Source: Sneathiella sp. (GTDB taxonomy: Bacteria > Pseudomonadota > Alphaproteobacteria > Sneathiellales > Sneathiellaceae). From it: a stretch of DNA of 12,579 nt. Shown in pieces: positions 1 to 4,841 of this stretch (positions within the stretch are counted from its first letter, which is position 1; each line of letters opens with the position of its first letter). The stretch is from the NCBI GenBank assembly GCA_002732675.1, contig NVRR01000067.1:1-12579 (forward strand), read 5' to 3'. The notes beneath the pieces were generated by a model that saw nothing but the letters and a program-made list of their open reading frames with translations, had not been told where the DNA came from and did no database searches. Both the position numbers and the translations under genes were made by a program.

Positions 1-179
1 ATAAACAAGGTAATGAGGTCAAGGGCACCGTCGGGGAATGCGAGATCGAAGGTAGAGATATCCTCCCCCAAATCCGCCGCCGCCGCGATCATTGCCTTAC
101 GGGTCCAGCCATCGAATAATACATGGGGGAGCATGGCCTCCATCAACTGGATTTCCGTCACATTCTCACTCTCAGCCAT
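1..179 (-). CDS. COQ9 family protein (rpsU-divergent type), 5' part only
   Basis: The first 59 codons of a minus-strand gene whose 3' end lies outside the window. The visible product begins MAESENVTEIQLMEAMLPHV and continues with FDGWTRKAMIAAAADLG (about residues 22-38), then a DLAFPDGALDLI stretch. The W-x-x-KA-(x)n-AA-x-x-LG pattern and the FP-x-GA-x-DL-I segment match the N-terminal part of the COQ9 family, also known as the rpsU-divergently transcribed family in Alphaproteobacteria. COQ9 proteins bind isoprene lipids and assist the Coq7 hydroxylation step of ubiquinone synthesis. The start at 179 is preceded by AGGAGAG, which overlaps the deformylase stop codon, and only 9 bases separate the two genes, so they are probably co-transcribed. 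rpsU lies beyond deformylase on the other strand, which supports the family call. The C-terminal lipid-binding part cannot be seen. Confidence 0.85.
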   Translation of the reverse strand, partial: MAESENVTEIQLMEAMLPHVLFDGWTRKAMIAAAADLGEDISTFDLAFPDGALDLITLF

Positions 180-188
180 GGCTCTCTC

Positions 189-752
189 CTACTCCGCTGC
201 GCTCTTTTCTGCAGCCAGTCCCTCCATAAAGGCGGGCACCTCTGATTCATACACCAAATATTGCAGGTTTGTCATGCGTTCGGGATATAAAATCCCGTCC
301 AGATGATCACATTCATGCTGGACAACACGGGCATGAAAGCCCTTTGCCTCGACCTCAATAGGATTACCCGCGAGGTCGAGCCCGGAATAACGGATATGGG
401 TATAGCGCGGGACGACACCGCGAAGGCCGGGCACCGAAAGGCATCCCTCCCACCCTAGCTTTCGTTCTTCGGTCAACGGTTCAATGACCGGATTGATGAG
501 CACGGTGGGCGGCACAGCCTCCGCCTCCGCGCCATCTTCCGATTCGGCGCGGTCCGCTGGCACCTCGAATATCACCAAACGCTTCGATACGCCGATTTGC
601 GGGGCCGCAAGGCCGACGCCGCCCACAGCCAGCAGACTATCGCGCATATCCTGCACGAGTTCCGTTATTTCCGGGGCCGTCGGGTCGGAAACCAGCTCGG
701 CGATTTCCCGAAGTACTGGATTCCCCATCTTTAGAATCGTTTTTGCCGTCAT
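189..752 (-). CDS. def: Peptide deformylase
   Basis: Removes the N-formyl group from the initiator methionine of nascent proteins; cytoplasmic, metal dependent. With the start at 752 the product is 187 residues, a usual length. All three family motifs are present: [10 protein letters not shown] at 45-54, EGCLSVPG at 102-109 with metal ligand Cys104, and QHECDH at 145-150 with ligands His146 and His150 and catalytic Glu147. The frame stays open upstream to 878, but that extension lacks family similarity and would run towards the rpsU leader. The ATG at 752 has a GGTAGGGGAA ribosome binding site and gives the typical [15 protein letters not shown] beginning. An acidic insert (about residues 67-80, [15 protein letters not shown]) lies between beta strands and is probably a surface loop. 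The downstream COQ9 gene is 9 bases away, and rpsU is divergent. Confidence 0.96.
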   Translation of the reverse strand: MTAKTILKMGNPVLREIAELVSDPTAPEITELVQDMRDSLLAVGGVGLAAPQIGVSKRLVIFEVPADRAESEDGAEAEAVPPTVLINPVIEPLTEERKLGWEGCLSVPGLRGVVPRYTHIRYSGLDLAGNPIEVEAKGFHARVVQHECDHLDGILYPERMTNLQYLVYESEVPAFMEGLAAEKSAAE

Positions 753-909
753 TTCCCCTACCAGATCGCTGCTTTTTATGATAAATACTCTTTTCTTTAG
801 GGAATTCATCCTAAATATGTCGTTTAACGCTTCACATAGGCGTTTTGGCGTGGTAAACCCGCGCCATCTTGTGATCATAAGTCAGATTTTAGTTAGGAGC
901 ACTTTACCT
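753..909. promoter_or_regulatory. Divergent def/rpsU intergenic region with two dyads
   Basis: This 157-base gap must hold promoters for deformylase (minus) and rpsU (plus). No convincing -35/-10 pair was found for either. Two inverted repeats are visible. The first is TTTAGG-N8-CCTAAA at 796-815. The second is a hairpin at 847-865, GGCGTGG with CCGCGCC (one G-U pair) around a TAAAC loop, located 45 bases before the rpsU start. The rpsU ribosome binding site, TTAGGAG, lies at about 893-899. Function of the dyads is unknown; the hairpin could fold in the rpsU leader. Confidence 0.35.
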
Positions 910-1110
910 GTGCAAGTTACTGTTCGCGACAACAATGTTGACCAAGCGCTACGCGCGCTGAAAAAGAAAATGCAACGTGAAGGCATCTTCCGGGAACTCA
1001 AACTCAGGGACGCCTATGAGAAGCCGTCTGAAAAACGCGCTCGCCAGAAAGCTGAGGCTATTCGCCGCGCTCGCAAGCTGGCCCGCAAACGCTTACAGCG
1101 CGAAGGCTAA
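910..1110 (+). CDS. rpsU: 30S ribosomal protein S21
   Basis: Small-subunit ribosomal protein of the 30S platform, involved in mRNA recruitment. The product is 66 residues, beginning [20 protein letters not shown] and continuing with [22 protein letters not shown] and an Arg/Lys-rich helical tail. This is the S21 signature at the usual length. The start is GTG at 910, 10 bases after an AGGAG element; in-frame upstream sequence runs antisense to def and is not homologous. The gene is divergent from def and COQ9, the arrangement that gave the COQ9 family its alternative name. A rho-independent terminator begins 47 bases after the stop, so the gene is probably monocistronic. Confidence 0.96.
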   Translation: MQVTVRDNNVDQALRALKKKMQREGIFRELKLRDAYEKPSEKRARQKAEAIRRARKLARKRLQREG

Positions 1111-1157
1111 GCCACACTCATTTCCGGGGGCAACGCTCCTGGCACTCCAAAATACCG

Positions 1158-1193
1158 AAGCCGCTCTGTTCGTCAGATTGCGGCTTTTGTTAT
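1158..1193 (+). terminator. Rho-independent terminator of rpsU
   Basis: AAGCCGC at 1158-1164 pairs with GCGGCTT at 1180-1186, extended inside by TCTG/CAGA across a two-base bulge around a TTCGT loop, followed by TTGTTATT. The T-rich tail is on the plus side, so it serves rpsU. The convergent regulator gene ends at 1212 and may use the stem in reverse, but that side has a poor T-run. Confidence 0.75.
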
Positions 1194-1211
1194 TGGGAGA
1201 ATGCGTTGCGT

Positions 1212-2039
1212 TTACTCCGGCCCTTCCGACATGGCCTTGATCGCTGCTTCGGTTTCCGCATTGGCGGGAAACATACACTCGATCATGATTTCTTCCGCCG
1301 TCACATCCTGCGGGGTTCCGAAGCTGGCGACAGTGGTAATCCAGGACAGGGTCGTACCACCAAACTCAAATTCCAGGGGAAGAACCGGCAACGCCGCGTC
1401 CAACGGGTTTGCCATCTGCCAGTCCTCAGGAATATCAGGATAGGTCAGGACTTCGGCAATCAGTTTTTTAAGCAGATCGTCCTCTCCCGCTCCGCGCACC
1501 TGACGATGGGCGCGCTCAATCATATGATGGGCTATTCTCTCCCAATCCTTAACGAAAGTCCGCAACCCGTCCGGCGCCAGCAATATCCGTAGCATATTCG
1601 GCGGCCCTTCTGTTCCGCCCATGTTGAGGCCGACCATATTCATCATCCGACCGCCAGCATGATTGATCATCAGAATATCGAAACAGCGGTTCATGACGAT
1701 GGCCGGATAGGGCTCCTGCTGACGGAGGATATGATCGAGTGCGTGACGCACCTGCGTCAGTCCCTCGTCATCCAGCGTGCTTTCCTTATAGGCCCCGGTG
1801 AACCCTGCCGCGTTCAGTAGCCTGTTGCGCTCCCGAAGCGGAAGATCCATGACCTCGGCAAGGCGTATCACCATCTCGCGGCTCGGGCGCGACCGACCAG
1901 TTTCGATAAAGCTCACATGACGGGCTGAACTGCCCGCTTCGAGCGCCAGATCAAGCTGGCTGAGGCCATGTATCTGCCGCCATTGCTTGAGCAATTGGCC
2001 AAATTCAGAAACCGGGACCTCCTGCGTTGATATGGTCAT
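1212..2039 (-). CDS. XRE-family regulator with MmyB-like ligand-binding domain
   Basis: Predicted cytoplasmic DNA-binding regulator of 275 residues. Residues about 13-67 form a Cro/C1 helix-turn-helix (FGQLLKQWRQIHGLSQLDLA, then SSARHVSFIETGRSRPS). Residues about 100-270 resemble the MmyB/MltR ligand-binding domain, including YPAIVMNRCFDILMINHAG, a PAS-like start typical of this group. Members of this family can bind fatty-acid-like ligands; the ligand here is unknown. The start at 2039 is chosen because TTAGGAGG sits 7 bases upstream. An ATG at 2066 in the same frame has no such site. It is divergent from a small membrane protein, and a 17-bp palindrome lies between them, so autoregulation and control of the neighbour are likely (inference). 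Confidence 0.88.
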   Translation of the reverse strand: MTISTQEVPVSEFGQLLKQWRQIHGLSQLDLALEAGSSARHVSFIETGRSRPSREMVIRLAEVMDLPLRERNRLLNAAGFTGAYKESTLDDEGLTQVRHALDHILRQQEPYPAIVMNRCFDILMINHAGGRMMNMVGLNMGGTEGPPNMLRILLAPDGLRTFVKDWERIAHHMIERAHRQVRGAGEDDLLKKLIAEVLTYPDIPEDWQMANPLDAALPVLPLEFEFGGTTLSWITTVASFGTPQDVTAEEIMIECMFPANAETEAAIKAMSEGPE

Positions 2040-2069
2040 GATCTGCCTCCTAAGGTGATTGGTCATGAC

Positions 2070-2098
2070 AGTATAGACCGAAGAAAGGCGAAGAACAT
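2070..2098 (-). promoter_or_regulatory. Candidate promoter of the XRE regulator
   Basis: On the minus strand TATACT at 2070-2075 is a good -10 element, 31 bases upstream of the chosen start at 2039. The -35 position (2093-2098 at 17-base spacing) reads ATGTTC and is weak. It touches the palindrome that begins at 2097, as expected for a regulated promoter. Confidence 0.4.
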
Positions 2099-2113
2099 TA
2101 CCTCTGAAGTAAT
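2097..2113. promoter_or_regulatory. Candidate operator palindrome between the XRE gene and the membrane protein gene
   Basis: ATTACCTCTGAAGTAAT is a 17-base palindrome with a central T and one mismatched pair out of eight. Size and symmetry suit a dimeric helix-turn-helix protein. It lies in the middle of the divergent region, touching the -35 region of both candidate promoters. That position suits repression of both genes by the XRE protein. Binding is inferred from position only. Confidence 0.5.
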
Positions 2114-2141
2114 TGAGAGCATAACCTCCCGCCCCTATTCT
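2113..2141 (+). promoter_or_regulatory. Candidate promoter of the four-helix membrane protein gene
   Basis: TTGAGA at 2113-2118 and TATTCT at 2136-2141 are separated by 17 bases, a fair sigma-70 match. The -35 element shares its first base with the operator palindrome. The start codon is 34 bases beyond the -10 element. Confidence 0.45.
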
Positions 2142-2174
2142 TGCGTTATCAGCCCAAGATGAAAGGATAAACTG

Positions 2175-2582
2175 ATGACGAATAATGCTACTTCACTGCT
2201 CGGAACCGCTTTATTGATGAACGCTGTATTTTCGGGGGTCACCGGACTTGCCTGCCTACTGTTCGCGGACACCATCGTCCCCTGGACCGGGATTGCGAGC
2301 TGGATCCTCTACGCATTGGGGGTTGGGCTATTGATCTTCGCCGCCGATGTCGCCTTCACCGCGACGCGCGCCCCCATAAACCTGGTTTTCGCCAAACTGA
2401 TCATCGTTTCCGATGCCGCCTGGGTGGTTGGGAGTATTTTGCTGCTGATTTTTTTCTCCGGCCTGCTTACTTTCAATGGCCAGTTGATCGTTGAGCTGAT
2501 TGCCATCATTGTTGCCGTTTTTGCCACTGTCCAGTCCGTCGGCGTCAGCCGTCTTACCCGATCCGGCGCTCAAACCGCCTAA
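2175..2582 (+). CDS. Four-helix integral membrane protein of unknown function
   Basis: A 135-residue protein that is almost entirely hydrophobic, with four predicted transmembrane segments at about residues 7-30, 38-58, 70-95 and 100-122. The short loops include a polar one at about 60-68 (AFTATRAPIN). The C-terminus is short and polar (SRLTRSGAQTA). An AAAGGATAA ribosome binding site precedes ATG 2175. No catalytic or metal-binding motif was recognised, and I cannot assign a function. It is divergently paired with an XRE/MmyB-type regulator whose presumed operator overlaps its promoter, so it is probably that regulator's target. A role in sensing or tolerating a lipophilic compound would fit the regulator family but is speculation. 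Downstream is a terminator whose T-run faces the other strand. Confidence 0.8.
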   Translation: MTNNATSLLGTALLMNAVFSGVTGLACLLFADTIVPWTGIASWILYALGVGLLIFAADVAFTATRAPINLVFAKLIIVSDAAWVVGSILLLIFFSGLLTFNGQLIVELIAIIVAVFATVQSVGVSRLTRSGAQTA

Positions 2583-2604
2583 CATCGACCATCCGGGGCA
2601 AACG

Positions 2605-2682
2605 GAAAAAGCCGCGAGTTTCCTCGCGGCTTTAATCCCAAACACGGCTCGTTATGCCTAATTCACCGCGCTCAGAGGGGAC
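2605..2682 (-). ncRNA. Candidate small RNA of about 75-78 nt
   Basis: A consensus promoter at 2687-2715 directs minus-strand transcription starting at about 2680-2682, and a strong terminator ends it at about 2605. No start codon with a usable frame lies between them. Besides the terminator, the 5' half can fold: GUCCC (2682-2678) pairs with GGGAU (2639-2635), enclosing GCGCGG (2671-2666) paired with CCGUGU (2647-2642, with two G-U pairs). It matches no RNA family I recognise, including tRNA, 6S, SRP RNA and tmRNA. The promoter and terminator are seen directly; existence of the transcript is inferred. It overlaps no gene and runs convergent to the four-helix membrane protein gene. Confidence 0.5.
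2606..2633 (-). terminator. Strong rho-independent terminator, best read on the minus strand
   Basis: AAAGCCGCGAG at 2608-2618 pairs perfectly with CTCGCGGCTTT at 2623-2633 around a four-base loop. On the minus strand the stem is followed by TTTTT then CC; on the plus strand only by TTTAATCC. The better T-run on the minus side indicates it ends a minus-strand transcript, the small RNA candidate, while also stopping the convergent membrane protein mRNA. Confidence 0.8.
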
Positions 2683-2686
2683 GAGA

Positions 2687-2715
2687 ATATTACGGTCAAC
2701 AGCCTGATTTGTCAA
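2687..2715 (-). promoter_or_regulatory. Consensus sigma-70 promoter for the small RNA candidate
   Basis: On the minus strand TTGACA (2710-2715) and TAATAT (2687-2692) are separated by exactly 17 bases. It is the best promoter match seen in the window. The discriminator and start region, TCTCGTCCCC, are fairly GC-rich, as in stable-RNA promoters under growth-rate control (analogy only). No protein gene on this strand follows before the terminator. Confidence 0.7.
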
Positions 2716-2917
2716 TGAATGCGCTGTTCGGTTTTTGCGTAATTTATTTAAACCGGCATCCAAAAGTTTGACGGCCAATGGATATATTCGCGTTGATCCA
2801 TGAAATTCACCAGAGAAAAAAGTGGTATGAAACGACGGAAAATAGGAGCATATTCCTTCCCCTATCTGCGGCAAGGTGAGCGTGTTTTTCCAGGGTCAGG
2901 ACTATTTATGGAAGCCC
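2716..2917. other. Intergenic stretch without recognised feature
   Basis: About 200 bases between the small RNA promoter and the end of the PPOX-family gene. Short frames on both strands lack ribosome binding sites and family resemblance. No convincing terminator was found after the PPOX gene stop at 2918. Confidence 0.5.
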
Positions 2918-3574
2918 CTAATACAAACTTTCCTTCTGCCTCTCCGCTAACGCCAAGTCATAGCTTTCCCCATCAAAGTCAGCTTTCGCGGATTTGATCA
3001 TTTGGCCAGCGGTGGGAGCCTCAGTGCGGGTGATCTGGGTACTGGGATCCCAGATTTTGGCGCGGGTTAGGGCACGGGCGCATTGGAAATAGACAGACTC
3101 AATCTCGACAATGATGACGGTTGCAGGCTTTTTGCCATTGATATCGAAGCGCTCAATCAGCTCCGGATTAGTCGTTAGATGGGCGCGGCCATTAATGCGT
3201 AACGTCTCGTCAATACCAGGGAGCAAGAACAGCAGTGCCACCCGCGGATCACTGACGATATTTTTAAGGCTGTCCAGGCGATTATTGCCGCGCCGGTCCG
3301 GAATGACCAAGGTTCGCTCATCAAGAATATGGAAAAGCTGCTCCGTCCTATCGCCGCGCGGCGAACAGTCGAGACCGCCTGCACCTATGGTTGCCAGGGC
3401 AAAAAACGGTGATGCCTCAATCCAGCGTCGATAATCTTCGGTGAGGTAAGGGGTTTCTTTCGCCAAAGCAATCGGGTGCGCCGGACCGTAGAGAGCGGTC
3501 AACCCTTCTAAGCTGTCAATGGCCCATTGGTCTTGCGCCGGATCGTATCCAAAACGTTTATCTTGATCAGTCAT
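2918..3574 (-). CDS. Pyridoxamine 5'-phosphate oxidase-like FMN-binding protein (DR2398/MSMEG_1061 type)
   Basis: A 218-residue protein with the split-barrel flavin fold. Features seen include SPFFALATIG at 55-64, SPRGD at 71-75, IPDRRGNNRLDSLKNI at 91-106, RINGRAHLT at 126-134, and FQCARALTRAKIWDP at about 163-177. This pattern is that of the PPOX-class subfamily related to DR2398, whose members bind FMN or a related cofactor. The physiological substrate is unknown, and true pyridoxamine phosphate oxidase activity is not implied. ATG 3574 has GTAGGA upstream at good spacing. A GTG at 3598 in the same frame has a G-rich upstream and is an alternative adding eight residues. The lectin-like gene ends 51 bases upstream on the same strand, so the two may share a message, although their functions look unrelated. 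Confidence 0.85.
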   Translation of the reverse strand: MTDQDKRFGYDPAQDQWAIDSLEGLTALYGPAHPIALAKETPYLTEDYRRWIEASPFFALATIGAGGLDCSPRGDRTEQLFHILDERTLVIPDRRGNNRLDSLKNIVSDPRVALLFLLPGIDETLRINGRAHLTTNPELIERFDINGKKPATVIIVEIESVYFQCARALTRAKIWDPSTQITRTEAPTAGQMIKSAKADFDGESYDLALAERQKESLY

Positions 3575-3625
3575 CAAAAATCCTACCGGAGAAGCCACCT
3601 TTAGCCCCCCTTTTTCAGAGAAAAA

Positions 3626-4279
3626 TTAATCAGCGGCGAAGCAATAGAGAAGCCCAGCGCCACCCGTACTTTTGAGGTTATCCTGACTGCACCCGCGGCT
3701 GTCATGGGCCGCATTCCAGGATGTGTTGCCGCCGCCATTGCGATCGTGATGGCCGACAGTGGCGCTGCCTTCGCCGTTGCTAGTCCAGTTACCGCAGGTC
3801 TTGTCACCCTTCTCCCAGGGAAAATAGGCTGTACCGTCCGCCATGGAGCCGGTGAGGATATCATGTTCGTTCGGCTTATCGCTCCGGCCATTTACATAAT
3901 TGCCATCCTGATCAAGCGCCGTCCGTTTGCTGATATTGGGATTGAGATGCAGCTCTTCGATGTTAACAGCAATCAGTTCACTCCGCGAATTATACCATGG
4001 CCCCGTCCCAATCCGGCCGCGCGCCGATACACCGCGCTTCCCCTCTTCTTGCGTGCTGAGATAGGCTTTCCAGGTGCGGCCCGTCGTCCCGGCCCCCTCG
4101 GCTAGTTTCGTGCAATAGGCATCGGCACCGTCAAGCCCGCCAAGATTAGCGCCGTCCCCCATGCCAACACTGGTGATAAAGAAGCCCATGGGGTAGGTGG
4201 TATCGTCTGCTAGGGCGGCCGGTGCGGCCATCATGCAAAGAGCTGTCGCCGTCATAAATGCAGTCGAGAGTTTCATCAT
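3626..4279 (-). CDS. Secreted lectin-like protein (DUF1554/endostatin-like fold)
   Basis: A 217-residue exported protein. The N-terminus is a signal peptide (MKLSTAFMTATALCMMAAP, cleavage predicted after ALA, residue 24). The mature part contains ANLGGLDGADAYCTKLAEGAG (about 44-64), TWKAYLST (69-76), GPWYN (93-97), DILTGS (140-145), CGNWTS (162-167) and a C-terminal GLLYCF. The spaced cysteines 56, 162, 197 and 213 could form two disulfides. The pattern matches the DUF1554 group, whose fold is related to C-type lectin and endostatin domains. Probable location is the periplasm or outside the cell; the ligand is unknown. Start ATG 4279 follows GGGAAGGG; the next codon, also ATG (4276), is equally possible. 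The PPOX gene follows downstream. The lipoprotein gene lies about 280 bases upstream, so a separate promoter is expected here. Confidence 0.8.
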   Translation of the reverse strand: MMKLSTAFMTATALCMMAAPAALADDTTYPMGFFITSVGMGDGANLGGLDGADAYCTKLAEGAGTTGRTWKAYLSTQEEGKRGVSARGRIGTGPWYNSRSELIAVNIEELHLNPNISKRTALDQDGNYVNGRSDKPNEHDILTGSMADGTAYFPWEKGDKTCGNWTSNGEGSATVGHHDRNGGGNTSWNAAHDSRGCSQDNLKSTGGAGLLYCFAAD

Positions 4280-4558
4280 TACACCCTTCCCTTATATGTT
4301 GATATACGATTACGCGCCCGCCTTACCCCGATAAGACAACCCCGGAGCCATCACTATTCAGGTGTATAATTACACCATTTTTAAGAGAGTATGACAGATT
4401 GAATATCTCACGTCCTACATAAATTTACATGTCGCCATCAACATACCGTTATTGCAATGATGATGAGCATCAGGCCCTAACGTCCCTGGCGGCGGCAGCT
4501 GTGTTTGTCTTTTCGAGAAAATGTATTCTACTTAAAAATGTCGACAACGACTAGAGGC
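4280..4558. promoter_or_regulatory. Intergenic region with a dyad upstream of the lectin-like gene
   Basis: About 280 bases without a supported gene. GGTGTATAATTACACC at 4361-4376 is an inverted repeat with six-base arms and a TAAT loop. It is AT-rich in the centre and could cover a -10 element for the lectin-like gene; no good -35 element was found. A short T-run follows it on the plus strand, but with only six stem pairs it is a poor terminator. The rest holds no recognisable feature. Confidence 0.3.
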
Positions 4559-4678
4559 CTACGGATGCTGGTTATTGCCCCATGTGCAGCACATCAGGTT
4601 CGGATCCTGCGCTGATGTTTCCAGTGTTTTACAGCCGCTTACCAGTGTGATCACGATCAGAACGCATAATATATTCAT
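4559..4678 (-). CDS. Small lipoprotein, 39 residues
   Basis: A short frame with strong coding signals. GGAGGA lies 4 bases before ATG 4678. The product starts MNILCVLIVITLVSGC, a short hydrophobic signal followed by the lipobox LVSGC, with predicted lipidation at Cys16, then KTLETSAQDPNLMCCTWGNN and QHP to the stop. The mature peptide would have 24 residues, with a Cys-Cys pair and a Trp. Lysine at the +2 position suggests outer-membrane sorting by the enterobacterial rule, which may not apply here. No family was recognised. It is on the same strand as the lectin-like gene downstream and the pnt genes upstream, but the pnt terminator separates it from pntB. An entericidin-type or other tiny envelope lipoprotein is possible. 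The signal and ribosome binding site together make it much more likely real than chance. Confidence 0.7.
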   Translation of the reverse strand: MNILCVLIVITLVSGCKTLETSAQDPNLMCCTWGNNQHP

Positions 4679-4784
4679 CTGGTCCTCCAAAAGAAAGCAA
4701 CGCCACTACCTATGAAGACTTAGTGCATTTTACTTAAAGTTCCAGCAGAGACGGATCATATATTCCTGATTGCCGGAGATACGC

Positions 4785-4817
4785 AGCAAAAAAAGCCGCG
4801 AGTTACCCCGCGGCTTT
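4785..4817 (-). terminator. Rho-independent terminator of the pnt operon
   Basis: On the minus strand AAAGCCGCG pairs with CGCGGCTTT (4792-4800 with 4809-4817) around an eight-base loop, followed by a run of seven T. It lies 24 bases after the pntB stop. It is nearly identical in sequence to the terminator at 2606-2633. Confidence 0.85.
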
Positions 4818-4841
4818 ATCTTTGTGACTATGGTCGAACAA

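Noticed and set aside
484..909. A long in-frame 5' extension of rpsU
   Set aside because: It is antisense to deformylase and unlike S21. The GTG at 910 has its own ribosome binding site and gives the family's usual N-terminus.
2632..2874. An 80-codon minus-strand frame
   Set aside because: It reads through the small RNA promoter and candidate transcript, has no ribosome binding site and no family resemblance.
2800..2997. A 65-codon plus-strand frame
   Set aside because: It has no ribosome binding site and overlaps the end of the PPOX-family gene in antisense.
3704..4105. A 133-codon plus-strand frame with hydrophobic stretches
   Set aside because: Fully antisense to the lectin-like gene, whose signal peptide, cysteines and motifs are convincing.
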